Shown here piece after piece: positions 54,565 to 64,000 of a DNA stretch of 64,000 bases. Source of the DNA: Dillenia suffruticosa (taxonomy: Eukaryota > Streptophyta > Magnoliopsida > Dilleniales > Dilleniaceae); assembly GCA_033439265.1 (NCBI GenBank), contig JAVTVX010000031.1, forward strand, positions 6,433,501 through 6,497,500. Direction: 5' to 3'. Under the pieces are notes generated by a model. That model worked only from the letters and a program-made list of their open reading frames with translations. It was not told the origin of the DNA and did no database searches. Numbering within the stretch: position 1 is the stretch's first letter; each line of letters opens with the position of its first letter. Both the position numbers and the translations under genes were made by a program.

Positions 54565-57500
54565 TGGTATCAGAGCAAACATCGACTCCGGGGTTGGGAA
54601 ATTCTCTTCCTCAAATCTCTTCCTTTCAAATCCAACTTTTCTCCCAAATTATTCTAAGCTCAACCAATTACTTCCAATGGGCTAGTCATATCAGAAGATC
54701 TCTCAATGGAGCAAAACTTCTGTCTTTCATTACAAAAGATCCTATGGATCGGCTAGACCCACGATTTGATGAATGGAAGGAGCTGGATGATCAAGTGTTC
54801 CTATTGCTAACAAGCTCCATGGATCAAGCACACAAAAATATGGTAATGTGCTGTCCGAGTTCCAAATCCTTATGGGAGCAAATGTATGGGTTATATGGTC
54901 AGGAATCAAACTTGAGCAGAATATTTGAAATACAAAAAAGGATTGCGGCCATCCAAATGGAGGAGAAATCAATTACACAATTGTTCGGAGAACACGAGGA
55001 CTTGTGGAATGAGCTTAACACATTGAGACCTCTCACAAGTGATATAAAAGTGCTGCAAAAGAGACAAGATGAAGACAAGGTGTTTTCATTGCTCTCATCA
55101 CTCAATGAGTCATTTGTACAACTTCGACAGGAAATTCTTCGAATGAAAGAATTTCCATCATACCAAGAGACTCGATTTATGATTCAAAGAGCTGCAGCTT
55201 CTCAAAGGCTTGAAGAAAGCAATCAGTCCAAAAGTGAAGTTCATGGGTTCTCCACAAAGCAGAATGAGCAAGCTGCAAATAAGGCTCATCAGGGAATAAA
55301 AAAGGTGTGTTCTCATTGCAAAAAGTTGGGACATACCAAGGATGGTTGCTGGTTTCTTCATCCTAACCTTAAACCTGAGTTCATCAAGAAAAAAGAGCAA
55401 GAGAGGAGGGAGCAAAATGCTCAACCAGCTGCAAACAAAGCAAATCTGACATCTCAAAAATTAGGAAAATCCTCCTCAGGTACTTGCTCTAACTCATCTG
55501 TTACTTCTTCAAAATGGTTGATAGATTCAGGTTGTGATCAACATATGGTCAAAGATAAGCAAAATTTTCAGAATCTTGAACCTCTCCTAGAACCTAAAAT
55601 GGTTAAAGTTGCGAATGGACATAATTTCAAAATTAAGCAAATTGGGGATGTTGAAATATTTGGAAGAAAATCAAAGGCCTTATATGTTCCTCAATTTACC
55701 TCTAATCTTATGTCCATTGGACAAGTCACTAAGGACTTAAATTGCAAAGCTATTTTTGACCCTCATTCTGTTGTTTTTCAGAATTTGGAGACGAATCAAG
55801 TGATTGGTAGTGGTTCTATGCAAGATAACTTGTATTTTTGGAAACAAGATAGTTTTGTATTTTCCGCAATCCGAGAGGAAAGTTACCTCCTTTGGCATGC
55901 TAGATTAGGTCATCCTTCTATGCAAGCTCTGAAATGCCTATTCCCATCAAAAAATTGTAGTGATAGACATTGTGAAGCATGCATTTTTGGAAAGGAAACC
56001 CGAATGTATTATCCTATTTCTGAAACTCAATATAAAAAGCCTTTTGATCTTGTTCACTCGGATGTATGGACTTCACCTATGATATCTAGAAGGGGATTTA
56101 AGTATTTTATCTCATTTATAGATCATAAGTCTAGGTATACATGGGTGTATATGCTAAGATCAAAAGACCAAGTTTATGAAGCCTTCAAGTCCTTTTACAA
56201 GTATATTATAAAACAATATGAGGCCAACATTAAAATTCTTAGGACAGATAATGGTGGGGAATATATGAGCACCAATTTCAAAAATTTCATTGAGGAGAAT
56301 GGAATTATTCATCAAACTAGTTGTCCCTACACTCCCCAACAAAATGGAGTTGCCGAACGCAAAAATAGACATCTCCTAGAAATAGCTAGAACTATCATGT
56401 TCTTTGCTAATATGCCTAAGCGTTTTTGGAGTGATGCGGTTAGTACCGCAGCTCATTTAATAAATCGTCTTCCAACTAGAGTTCTCCATGGAAAATCTCC
56501 ATTAGAGTTGCTTAGAAAAGACAAACCAAACCTCTCTCACCATAGAGTTTTTGGGTGTATTTGTTATGTTCATATTCCTAGGCAGTTTAGAGATAAGTTA
56601 GATATCAAAGGAAGGAAATGTGTTTTTATTGGGTACGCTTCATTCCAAAAAGGATATATTTGTTTTGAACCTGACTCTAACAAGGTATACACATTGAAAG
56701 ATGTGATATTTGTAGAAAATGAATTCTTTTTTGCAGGAGAAAAAAATGAAGAAAATTCATCAAGCAATGACTTGCGAATCTTCTGCGATGTTCCCATAAA
56801 TCCTCCTCTGGTTCCTCAAGAATCCAATGAAGAAAATTCACTTTCAGGGGGAGAAAATGAAGAGGGAGGAGTGGATGAGTCTGAAAATGAAGAGAACTCT
56901 TCCGAAGAAAGAGAAGAAGGCGAGGGATTACCTACCTTAGGAGAATCCGGAGACGAAACTAGACTGCCCTCTCTGCTGGCTCCTCCACTTCGACGTTCCA
57001 CCAGATTGAGGCTTCCTCCCTCAGAGTGGATCAACAGAAGAGTTTATTACAATTCTAAGGTAACTCACTATCCTATTTCAAATTACTATTGTGTATCTAA
57101 TACTTCCTCAAGCCATCAAGGGTTCTTGAGTGGCATTGACTCATCACAGGAACCTAAGGATTTTGATGAGGCAAATATCAAACCCGAATGGAGACAAGCT
57201 ATGCTTGAAGAACTAGATGCATTGAATAAAAATGGGACGTGGGAGATTACTACTCTCCCTAAGGGAAGAAAGGCTGTCGGGTGTAAATGGGTGTTCAAAA
57301 TCAAGTATAAAAGTGATGGATCCATTGAACGCTACAAGGCAAGACTTGTAGCCAAAGGATTCACACAAACTTATGGAGAAGACTACACTGAGACTTTTGC
57401 CCCTGTTGCCAAAATGAAAACGATAAGGGTTTTGATGTCAATTGCAACCAATGGAGAATGGCCAATGTATCAAATGGACGTGAAGAATGCTTTCCTTCAA

Positions 57501-58760
57501 GGGGACTTAGACGAAGAAATCTACATGCAAATTCCCCAAGGGCTAGATGAGGATTCAAACATCAAGGTGTGTCGTCTTAAAAAAGCAATCTATGGGTTAA
57601 AACAATCTCCTCGTGCCTGGTATGCAAGATTAAGTTCAGCACTTCTTGGTAATAACTTTAAGAAATCCATTAGTGATTCCTCCATGTTTACTAAAGTTAA
57701 CAATGAAGAAATCACTATTGTTCTTATTTATGTAGATGATATAGTTATTACAGGAAGTGATATGAATGGTATTGATCAAGTTAGAAATTTCCTTAAATCT
57801 ACTTTTGAGATTAAAGATTTGGGAAAACTAAAGTATTTCTTAGGAATAGAGCTTGCCTATTCTCATAAGGGGCTAGTTCTATGCCAAAGGAAATATGTAC
57901 TTGACCTTTTGCAGGAAACTGGAAAGGTAGGAGCTAAACCTGCAGCAACTCCTATATCCATAGCAGAACGAGCACAAGGTGATGAAGAAATGTTCCAGGA
58001 TATTCCTAGATATCAAAGACTTGTGGGGAGGCTCATCTACCTCACCATTACAAGACCAGATATCACCTATGCCGTCAGCTTAATCAGTCAACGGATGCAT
58101 GCTCCAAGGATTCAAGATTGGAAGGCAGCAGAAAGAATTCTCAAGTATTTAAAAAGCTCACCAGGAAGGGGAATTCTTATGAAAAACAACCACAGCATGG
58201 AGATTTATGGCTACTGTGATGCAGATTGGGCTGGGGATGTCACGGACAGGAGATCCACCACCGGCTACTGCATGTTCGTGGGAGGAAATCTTGTAACATG
58301 GAAAAGCAAGAAACAATCTGTTGTATCCAGATCAAGCGCTGAGGCTGAATACAGAGCAATGGCAGCGGCTACAAGCGAAATAGTTTGGCTAAAGGCATTA
58401 CTTGAGGAGATGGGATTTCCTACTATCGCTCCTATTCTTCTACATTACGATAATCAAGCAGCTCTTCATATCGCAGCCAATCCAATATTTCATGAAAGAA
58501 CGAAACACATTGAGGTTGATTGTCATTTTGTTCGAGAAAAATTAGAAAACAAGACAATTTCAACCTCATATGTTAGAAGTGAAGACCAGCTAGCTGACAT
58601 TTTCACTAAGGCAACAACTGAGAAACATCTTCAGCACATCCTTAGCAAGTTAGGGTCCATAGACATCTATGCACCTAACTTGAGGGGGAGTGTTAAAAAT
58701 AAGCGAGAAGATGAAGATAAGTCTCAAGGTATTCAACTTGAAAATATGATAATGTCATAA
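54564..58760 (+). CDS. Copia-A3 gag-pol polyprotein, intact frame
   Basis: 1398 residues from the LTR/PBS-spanning ATG. Gag capsid region (FQWASHIRRSLNGAKL, ESNLSRIFEIQKRI), CCHC knuckle CSHCKKLGHTKDGC (~residue 251), protease WLIDSGCDQHM (~318), GAG-pre-integrase (LLWHARLGHPS, HCEACIFGKETR), integrase (HSDVWTS, RTDNGGEY, QQNGVAERKNRH), acidic linker, RT ([26 protein letters not shown]), RNase H (YCDADWAGD, SSAEAEYRAMA). Substitutions against A1/A2: DQHM for DHHM, LSHHRVF for LSHLRVF, and HYDNQA for HCDNQA next to a catalytic Asp of RNase H. Whether these harm activity is unknown. The last 23 codons lie in the 3' LTR. Confidence 0.95.
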   Translation: MVSEQTSTPGLGNSLPQISSFQIQLFSQIILSSTNYFQWASHIRRSLNGAKLLSFITKDPMDRLDPRFDEWKELDDQVFLLLTSSMDQAHKNMVMCCPSSKSLWEQMYGLYGQESNLSRIFEIQKRIAAIQMEEKSITQLFGEHEDLWNELNTLRPLTSDIKVLQKRQDEDKVFSLLSSLNESFVQLRQEILRMKEFPSYQETRFMIQRAAASQRLEESNQSKSEVHGFSTKQNEQAANKAHQGIKKVCSHCKKLGHTKDGCWFLHPNLKPEFIKKKEQERREQNAQPAANKANLTSQKLGKSSSGTCSNSSVTSSKWLIDSGCDQHMVKDKQNFQNLEPLLEPKMVKVANGHNFKIKQIGDVEIFGRKSKALYVPQFTSNLMSIGQVTKDLNCKAIFDPHSVVFQNLETNQVIGSGSMQDNLYFWKQDSFVFSAIREESYLLWHARLGHPSMQALKCLFPSKNCSDRHCEACIFGKETRMYYPISETQYKKPFDLVHSDVWTSPMISRRGFKYFISFIDHKSRYTWVYMLRSKDQVYEAFKSFYKYIIKQYEANIKILRTDNGGEYMSTNFKNFIEENGIIHQTSCPYTPQQNGVAERKNRHLLEIARTIMFFANMPKRFWSDAVSTAAHLINRLPTRVLHGKSPLELLRKDKPNLSHHRVFGCICYVHIPRQFRDKLDIKGRKCVFIGYASFQKGYICFEPDSNKVYTLKDVIFVENEFFFAGEKNEENSSSNDLRIFCDVPINPPLVPQESNEENSLSGGENEEGGVDESENEENSSEEREEGEGLPTLGESGDETRLPSLLAPPLRRSTRLRLPPSEWINRRVYYNSKVTHYPISNYYCVSNTSSSHQGFLSGIDSSQEPKDFDEANIKPEWRQAMLEELDALNKNGTWEITTLPKGRKAVGCKWVFKIKYKSDGSIERYKARLVAKGFTQTYGEDYTETFAPVAKMKTIRVLMSIATNGEWPMYQMDVKNAFLQGDLDEEIYMQIPQGLDEDSNIKVCRLKKAIYGLKQSPRAWYARLSSALLGNNFKKSISDSSMFTKVNNEEITIVLIYVDDIVITGSDMNGIDQVRNFLKSTFEIKDLGKLKYFLGIELAYSHKGLVLCQRKYVLDLLQETGKVGAKPAATPISIAERAQGDEEMFQDIPRYQRLVGRLIYLTITRPDITYAVSLISQRMHAPRIQDWKAAERILKYLKSSPGRGILMKNNHSMEIYGYCDADWAGDVTDRRSTTGYCMFVGGNLVTWKSKKQSVVSRSSAEAEYRAMAAATSEIVWLKALLEEMGFPTIAPILLHYDNQAALHIAANPIFHERTKHIEVDCHFVREKLENKTISTSYVRSEDQLADIFTKATTEKHLQHILSKLGSIDIYAPNLRGSVKNKREDEDKSQGIQLENMIMS

Positions 58761-59146
58761 ACATTGGGCCTTTTATTTTTTAATGTTTAGAATTTGGCAA
58801 CATATTTATGACCCAAAATACATTCAAAAACAAGCCCAATGAAGCCCAAAAGTATGGAGAAAAGTCTAAGAGGTAAACCCAAATAGCTAGGGGCAGTTTG
58901 GGCAATGTATATTCCAACAGTCCAAAAACTAGCTGTTGGAATTCCTTGGGGTTTGAGCCCCAACGGGAATATTGACTTTGTTCTCTCTCTACTGGTTATT
59001 TTTCTCCCTTTGCCTATAAATAGAGCTATTGCTCTCCTTGTAAAATTAAGAGGAAGATAATCTCTCTTCCTTTGTATCATTCTACTACATCAATAAAAAC
59101 CAGAAGTTTATTAGATTTCTCTCTCTTCTTAGTCAAAAATCCAACA
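58691..59146 (+). repeat. Copia-A3 3' LTR
   Basis: 456 bp after the PPT, ending AATCCAACA, followed by GGGTG. Confidence 0.95.
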
Positions 59147-59151
59147 GGGTG

Positions 59152-59929
59152 TATAATTGAATATAGATATTTTTCAAAATTTTTTGTAATTAAGAAGCTT
59201 ACAACTGAGTTGCTTGAAAATCAAAACAGAAAAGTAAAAAATACATAAGACTTTTTACATTGGTCCCGTCAAACTAGGTGTACGTCCACTCCCAAATTCT
59301 TCCTAAATTTTTTACTATCAAATCAATGATATAAATTTGATTGCAGGTTTAAATTAAACATTTACAATGTTTCTTCTCAATACCATTTTCGCAACCGTAC
59401 ATATAAATTGGTTTTCTCTTACACTAGACTCAAAGCAGTGACACACTTTTTGGTCTTTTGAATACTCAGTATAAAAGAGAAGGGAATGTCAAAGATGAGA
59501 GGCTTTTATCCTCAAATTTGAAAAAATTAAATTCAACCTTAATATACTCGAAAAGAATAATGAAATAAGAATAGAGTATAAAGAACAATCAACGTAAGGA
59601 ATGAAATTGTTCAGAAAATTAATCGAGCATCTCTAGTCTTCAATTCTCTTCTCTGGTATTTATTGTGGTATTGAAAAGATCCGTTGAAGGGTTGTTGATG
59701 CTGAATATTGATCGTTAATGTCCATCAATTAATGCTCTACAACATTACCCATTTTTCACGCTGAATCTTCATTCTTTTATTGGTGCTACTTTCTAGTTAA
59801 TCAATGAAATTTTGTTTTTGTGGCATTTGAATGTTAACTTTGATCGAAATAGAAATATTCAGAGATTCAGAAAAAGAAGATAGCCATTGGGTTCAAATAT
59901 ATTTCGAAAATATGTTTTCTGAAAACTTT
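59152..59929. other. Spacer with a diverged dispersed repeat
   Basis: 59236-59460 is similar to 1515-1740. The remainder is AT-rich without recognisable genes. Confidence 0.4.
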
Positions 59930-60586
59930 AGGTCGACAAGACTAAATAAACATCAACCTAAATTCAAAAATTCGGTATTATGTTCTTGACTAATCAAGTC
60001 AACAAGAGAGTATAGAGGTCGACAAGGCAATGTACCAAATTAAATAGGTAGACATGGAGACTTAAATTGGTCGATATGTTCTGATATGTTAACATGATTC
60101 CCATGGACATCGACATGTCTTTACTTTTGAATCAATATCTAGGTTGACAAGTACTATTTTCACATTGACACAATCCTGTGTATATATAAAATTTATGGAC
60201 TTATTCTAAAAAATTCATCGATGTGTGATTTCAAGGGGTTAACTGACATCAGTCAACATGTTCAGTATATACATTGATATACCACTATACTGATAAAAAT
60301 GGGTGGATCTATCTTCTAAAATTGGTCAATGTGTTAGGTGTATCAACAAGGTCAATGTTCACTTACTGCGTGTAATATCTAAGCAACACCTTACATCTGG
60401 TCGACATATTCCAGGTTCACATTAATATGTTTTTGTGCTAACTTAAAATTGGTGGACATGTCTTTTAAAATAGGTCAATGTGTTCTTCATGTCGATAAAA
60501 TCAACAAGCAAGTCGTTGTGTATTTTTTAAGAGACAAAGGAATCAGGTCGAGTAGTTATCGGGCATGTCCATCTCTTTAAACTTTT
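59930..60586. repeat. Degenerate GTCGACA/GTCAACAAG-rich repeat
   Basis: Irregular repeats of GGTCGACATG, GGTCGACAAG, GTCAACAAG and GGTCAATGTG through the stretch, similar in character to 5860-6101 plus 11193-11990. It ends where the B3 LTR starts. Confidence 0.45.
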
Positions 60587-61035
60587 TGTTGAAAAGAAGG
60601 AGAACTTAACCCATCTTCATCACCAACCAAGTGCATCTACTTAGAAGTCCAAAAATCAGAATGCATTGTCCAGCAAGCATGGCCCATTTGGGCAGCCTAA
60701 ACCAACCCAAAATACATTCAAAAATAGGCCCAAGGAAGCCCAAAAGTTTGGAGAAAAGTCTAGGAAGCAAACCCAAATAGCTAAGGGCAGTTTGGGCAGC
60801 ATATATTTCAACAGTCAAAAAACTAGCTGTTGGAATTCCTTGGGGTTTGAGCTCCAACGGGAATATCACTTTCTACTGGCTATTTTTCCCTTTTCTCTAT
60901 AAATAGAGCCTCATTGTATCTCCAAAAACTATGAGAAAAATGCTCTCAAATCTGTCCATGTATGCTCTCATTCTTCTTCAATAAAATTCAGAAGTATTCT
61001 TCATTTCTTGTGCTCTATTTTTTGATATTTCAACA
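60587..61035 (+). repeat. Copia-B3 5' LTR, plus
   Basis: 449 bp B-type LTR, TATA box CTCTATAAATAGAG at 60895-60908, pointing into the inverted repeat. Confidence 0.93.
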
Positions 61036-61719
61036 TGGTATCAGAGCAAACTTCGATCCCTTCCTCTTCAAGGTTGGGTGACCTTCCACCTTCCATCAAC
61101 CTTACCCAATTTCAAAATATATCCTCCATTCAATTAAGAGGAGGAAATTATTATCAATGGGCAGCCTTGATGAGAAGGGTGCTGGAACTTCACAACTTGG
61201 AGGGTCACATACTTGATCAACCACTTGAAGAGGTGGATTCTTCCTACAGAGAATGGAAGAAGAGGGACAATCATGTGTTTTTTCTTCTACTCAATTCCAT
61301 GGATGAAACACACAAAGCTATGGTGACTTGTGCTCCCAATGCAAAACTAATATGGGACACAATGTTTTCTCTTTATGGCCAAGAATCTAACCTTGGCAGA
61401 ATTTTTGAGCTCAAACGACAAATTTCAAACATCAAAAAGGAAGGGAAATCACTTCCTCAATATTTTGGGGAATATACGGATACTTGGAATGAGCTCTCCA
61501 CTCTCCGTCCGGATTCCATAGATCTCAAAGTCCTCCAAAAGAGGAAAGAAGAAGATAAAATCTTTGGTCTTCTCATGGGTCTAGATGATTCCTACTCTCT
61601 TCTTAGACAAGAAATTCTCGAATGAAGGAATTTCCTTCATTTGGAGAAGTGCAAAATATGATCCAACGAACGGAAGTTAGCATGCGTTTGGAAGAAAATT
61701 CCAAACTTAGACTTGAAGC
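61035..61719 (+). pseudogene. Copia-B3 gag, left (sense) arm, frameshifted
   Basis: The same Gag N-terminal region as B1/B2 (MVSEQTSIPSS, ESNLGRIFELKRQI). Near 61619 one C is missing (ATTCTCGAATG against ATTCTCCGAATG), which ends the frame at 61625. Match to B2 stops at 61719 within the codons for KLRLEA, before the zinc knuckle. Confidence 0.88.
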
Positions 61720-61730
61720 AAGTTCCTTTC

Positions 61731-62764
61731 CCCGAATCAATGAGAAAATCTTCGAAATTGAAAGAGGATAAAGTGTTTTGATTTTTACCATTGGAGGGAG
61801 CAAGTTGTTGAAACTTCTTGGAGATGTCATTGAGTTGACTTTGAAGAGCAGCAAAATCAGCCATGGTAGGTCCTTGAAGCTTGGTGTGAAGTACATTATG
61901 CTGCTCGGAAAGTTGCTCCCTTGGTTTGAAGGTCTTGGGCTTTAAATGAGGATGAAGGTTCCAACACTTCTCCTTCGTATGTCCTCTTTTCTTGCAATTG
62001 GTGCATACATCAATTTTCTTTGGAACTTGATGTGCTTTGGCAGCCATGTGCTCTTCAACGGTAGCCATGTGACCTTGAGCTTCAAGTCTAAGTTTGGAAT
62101 TTTCTTCCAAACGCATGCTAACTTCCGTTCGTTGAATCATATTTTGCACTTCTCCAAATGAAGGAAATTCCTTCATTCGGAGAATTTCTTGTCTAAGAAG
62201 AGAGTAGGAATCATCTAGACCCATGAGAAGACCAAAGATTTTATCTTCTTCTTTCCTCTTTTGGAGGACTTTGAGATCTATGGAATCCGGACGGAGAGTG
62301 GAGAGCTCATTCCAAGTATCCGTATATTCCCCAAAATATTGAGGAAGTGATTTCCCTTCCTTTTTGATGTTTGAAATTTGTCGTTTGAGCTCAAAAATTC
62401 TGCCAAGGTTAGATTCTTGGCCATAAAGAGAAAACATTGTGTCCCATATTAGTTTTGCATTGGGAGCACAAGTCACCATAGCTTTGTGTGTTTCATCCAT
62501 GGAATTGAGTAAAAGAAAAAACACATGATTGTCCCTCTTCTTCCATTCTCTGTAGGAAGAATCCACCTCTTCAAGTGGTTGATCAAGTATGTGACCCTCC
62601 AAGTTGTGAAGTTCCAGCACCCTTCTCATCAAGGCTGCCCATTGATAATAATTTCCTCCTCTTAATTGAATGGAGGATATATTTTGAAATTGGGTAAGGT
62701 TGATGGAAGGTGGAAGGTCACCCAACCTTGAAGAGGAAGGGATCGAAGTTTGCTCTGATACCAT
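61731..62764 (-). pseudogene. Copia-B3 gag with protease start, inverted (antisense) arm
   Basis: On the minus strand an open Gag frame from the LTR/PBS ATG at 62764 through the CCHC knuckle (here CTNCKKRGHTKEKC) to the protease D-S-G, where B sequence ends at 61731. The open frame runs on to 61637 through junction bases into the antisense of the left arm. Gag itself is unbroken; protease is cut right after its active-site triad. Confidence 0.85.
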
Positions 62765-63160
62765 GTTGAAATATCAAAAAATAGAGCACAAGAAATGAAG
62801 CTCTATTTATAGAGATTTGAGAGCATTTTTCTCATAGTTTTTGGAGATACAATGAGGCTCTATTTATAGAGAAAAGGGAAAAATAGCCAGTAGAAAGTGA
62901 TATTCCCGTTGTAGCTCAAACCCCAAGGAATTCCAACAGCTAGTTTTTTGACTGTTGAAATATGTGCTGCCCAAACTGCCCCTAGCTTTTTGGGTTTGCT
63001 TCCTAGACTTTTCTCCAAACTTTTGGGCTTCCTTGGGCCTATTTTTGAATGTATTTTGGGTTGGTTTAGGCTGCCCAAATGGGCCATGCTTGCTGGACAA
63101 TGCATGCTGATTTTTGGACTTCTAAGTAGATGCACTTGGTTGGTGATGAAGATGGGTTAA
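62764..63160 (-). repeat. Copia-B3 inverted LTR, altered and truncated
   Basis: Minus-oriented B LTR. Its first ~22 bases (TGTTGAAAAGAAGG...) are missing at 63160, and in R/U5 a stretch is replaced by a second copy of CTCTATTTATAGAG (62801-62814), the LTR's own TATA segment, whose normal copy is at 62858-62871. The promoter faces the left arm. Confidence 0.85.
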
Positions 63161-63163
63161 TAT

Positions 63164-64000
63164 CACATCTAAGGATGTGATATTTGTGGAGAATGAGTCC
63201 TTTTTTGTAGATAATGAAGAACATCAATCATCAGAAGAAGAGAGCACTCCAAGCACGTGGAATTTCTTACTTCTCCCGAATCAATCATCTCCACCAATTG
63301 CAGAAGGAATCTCCCAAGAGACTAATGAGCAATCTCAAAATAATGAAGAAGAAGGATCAAACTCCATAGAAGAGGAGGCAGCCCACACTTCAGGGGGAGA
63401 TCAAGAAACCGAAGAGGAAGAATCCGAGCATGTAGAGGGAGATTTGGATGCACCACCTCCTCACCTTAGGCGATCCACGAGGCTTAGGGTTCCCCGTTCG
63501 GAATGGATTAACCGTAGAGTTTACTATAACTCCAAGGTAACATCACATCCGATTTCTAATTATTATACCATCTCACATGTTTCTTTGAGCCACCAAAATT
63601 ATTTGAGTGGCATAGATAAAGAACAGGAACCTAGGACATATGATGAAGCATCCAAGGACCCAAGGTGGAGAAAGGCAATGAAGGAAGAACTAGATGCATT
63701 GACCAAGAATGGTACATGGGAAGTCACCTCTCTTCCAAAGAGTAAGCGAGCCGTCGGATGCAAATGGGTATACAAAATCAAATATAAAAGTGATGGATCA
63801 ATTGAAAGGTTTAAGGCAAGACTTGTGGCTAAAGGATTCACTCAAGCATGGGATAGATTACAAAGAGACATACGCACCCGTTGCCAAAATGAATACAATT
63901 AGGGTCTTGATGTCTCTTGCGGTGAACCATGGATGGAGCATGTTTCAAATGGATGTAGCAAACGCGTTCCTTCAAGGAGATCTCGAAGAAGAAGTGTACA
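63164..64000 (+). pseudogene. Copia-B3 pol (linker and RT), frameshifted, partial
   Basis: It starts at the [14 protein letters not shown] linker, continues through the acidic region and [11 protein letters not shown] into RT ([16 protein letters not shown]). Near 63848 two bases present in B2 (GCATATGGG) are absent (GCATGGG), ending the frame at 63902. B-type sequence continues out of frame to the end of the window (NAFLQGDLEEEVY region). Confidence 0.88.

Larger units (their letters stand above)
54109..59146 (+). mobile_element. Ty1/copia element A3, complete
   Basis: 5038 bp. LTRs 54109-54564 and 58691-59146 (456 bp, about three differences: AAGGGAG/AAGCGAG, GTTCAG/GTTTAG, TGGCTAT/TGGTTAT). 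Target duplication GGGTG (54104-54108 and 59147-59151). PBS at 54565, PPT before 58691, one uninterrupted gag-pol frame. Best preserved A copy and the likely structural reference for the family. Confidence 0.96.
60587..64000 (+). mobile_element. Ty1/copia B3, rearranged, running off the window
   Basis: A plus-strand 5' LTR and gag (60587-61719), 11 unmatched bases, then an inverted copy of protease start, gag and LTR (61731-63160), three unmatched bases, and plus-strand B pol from 63164 on. The left flank is CTTTT (60582-60586); the right end is outside the window. The whole protease-integrase segment between the two plus parts is missing. Confidence 0.88.

Noticed and set aside
62801-62814. 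Second TATA box in the inverted B3 LTR as an extra promoter
   Set aside because: It is a 14-base duplicate of the normal TATA segment placed within R/U5, most simply a repair by-product.

Overview
The window is eukaryotic, almost certainly flowering-plant, and consists nearly entirely of transposable elements. It holds no intact host gene that I can support and no bacterial-type features. The plant call rests on Ty1/copia gag-pol polyproteins in a plant-type layout, iMet-tRNA primer sites next to the LTRs, long gypsy LTRs, a tRNA-derived SINE, CACTA-type transposase remnants and an F-box-associated-domain pseudogene. I cannot name the species. The nesting and sequence decay suggest heterochromatin or pericentromere.

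Three related young copia families share the PPT, the PBS and a gag start that straddles the LTR/PBS junction. Family A has 456 bp LTRs: A1 15768-28720, A2 35791-45717, A3 54109-59146. Family B has 449 bp LTRs: B1 6102-11192 on the minus strand, B2 40506-45596 on the plus strand, and the rearranged B3 60587 to beyond 64000. Family C has 467 bp LTRs and one copy, C1 46921-52004. An older, badly decayed copia (D) lies on the minus strand at about 31435-34745. Gypsy sequences with ~2 kb LTRs ending in TGTGACA, iMet PBS and MPPRRG-type gag lie at 1-5100, 15325-30320 and 16224-25105.

Layout, left to right: gypsy LTR and decayed gag (1-5100); a degenerate TCGAAT-rich repeat split by B1 (5860-11990); a quiet stretch with a SINE and an F-box pseudogene (12000-15324). 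Next is a three-deep nest: a gypsy LTR (15325-30320, TSD ctact/ctacc) contains A1 (TSD cagcc), and A1 contains a rearranged gypsy block (16224-25105). Then decayed copia D; A2 with B2 inside its 3' LTR (TSD ctatt); CACTA-like fragments split by the near-pristine C1 (TSD tacac); a decayed coiled-coil pseudogene; A3 (TSD gggtg); a second degenerate repeat; and B3.

C1 (single 1390-codon ORF, LTRs with no difference seen) and A3 (single 1398-codon ORF) look potentially autonomous. B1, B2 and A2 carry breaks, and A1 has lost gag and the protease active site. The two most interesting observations are B3, where LTR-gag faces an inverted LTR-gag across a 359-base spacer with convergent LTR promoters (a possible natural hairpin-RNA silencing locus for family B), and the C1 LTR, which carries two perfect hairpins whose four arms each match the plant M-phase MSA element (YCYAACGGYYA) just upstream of the TATA box.
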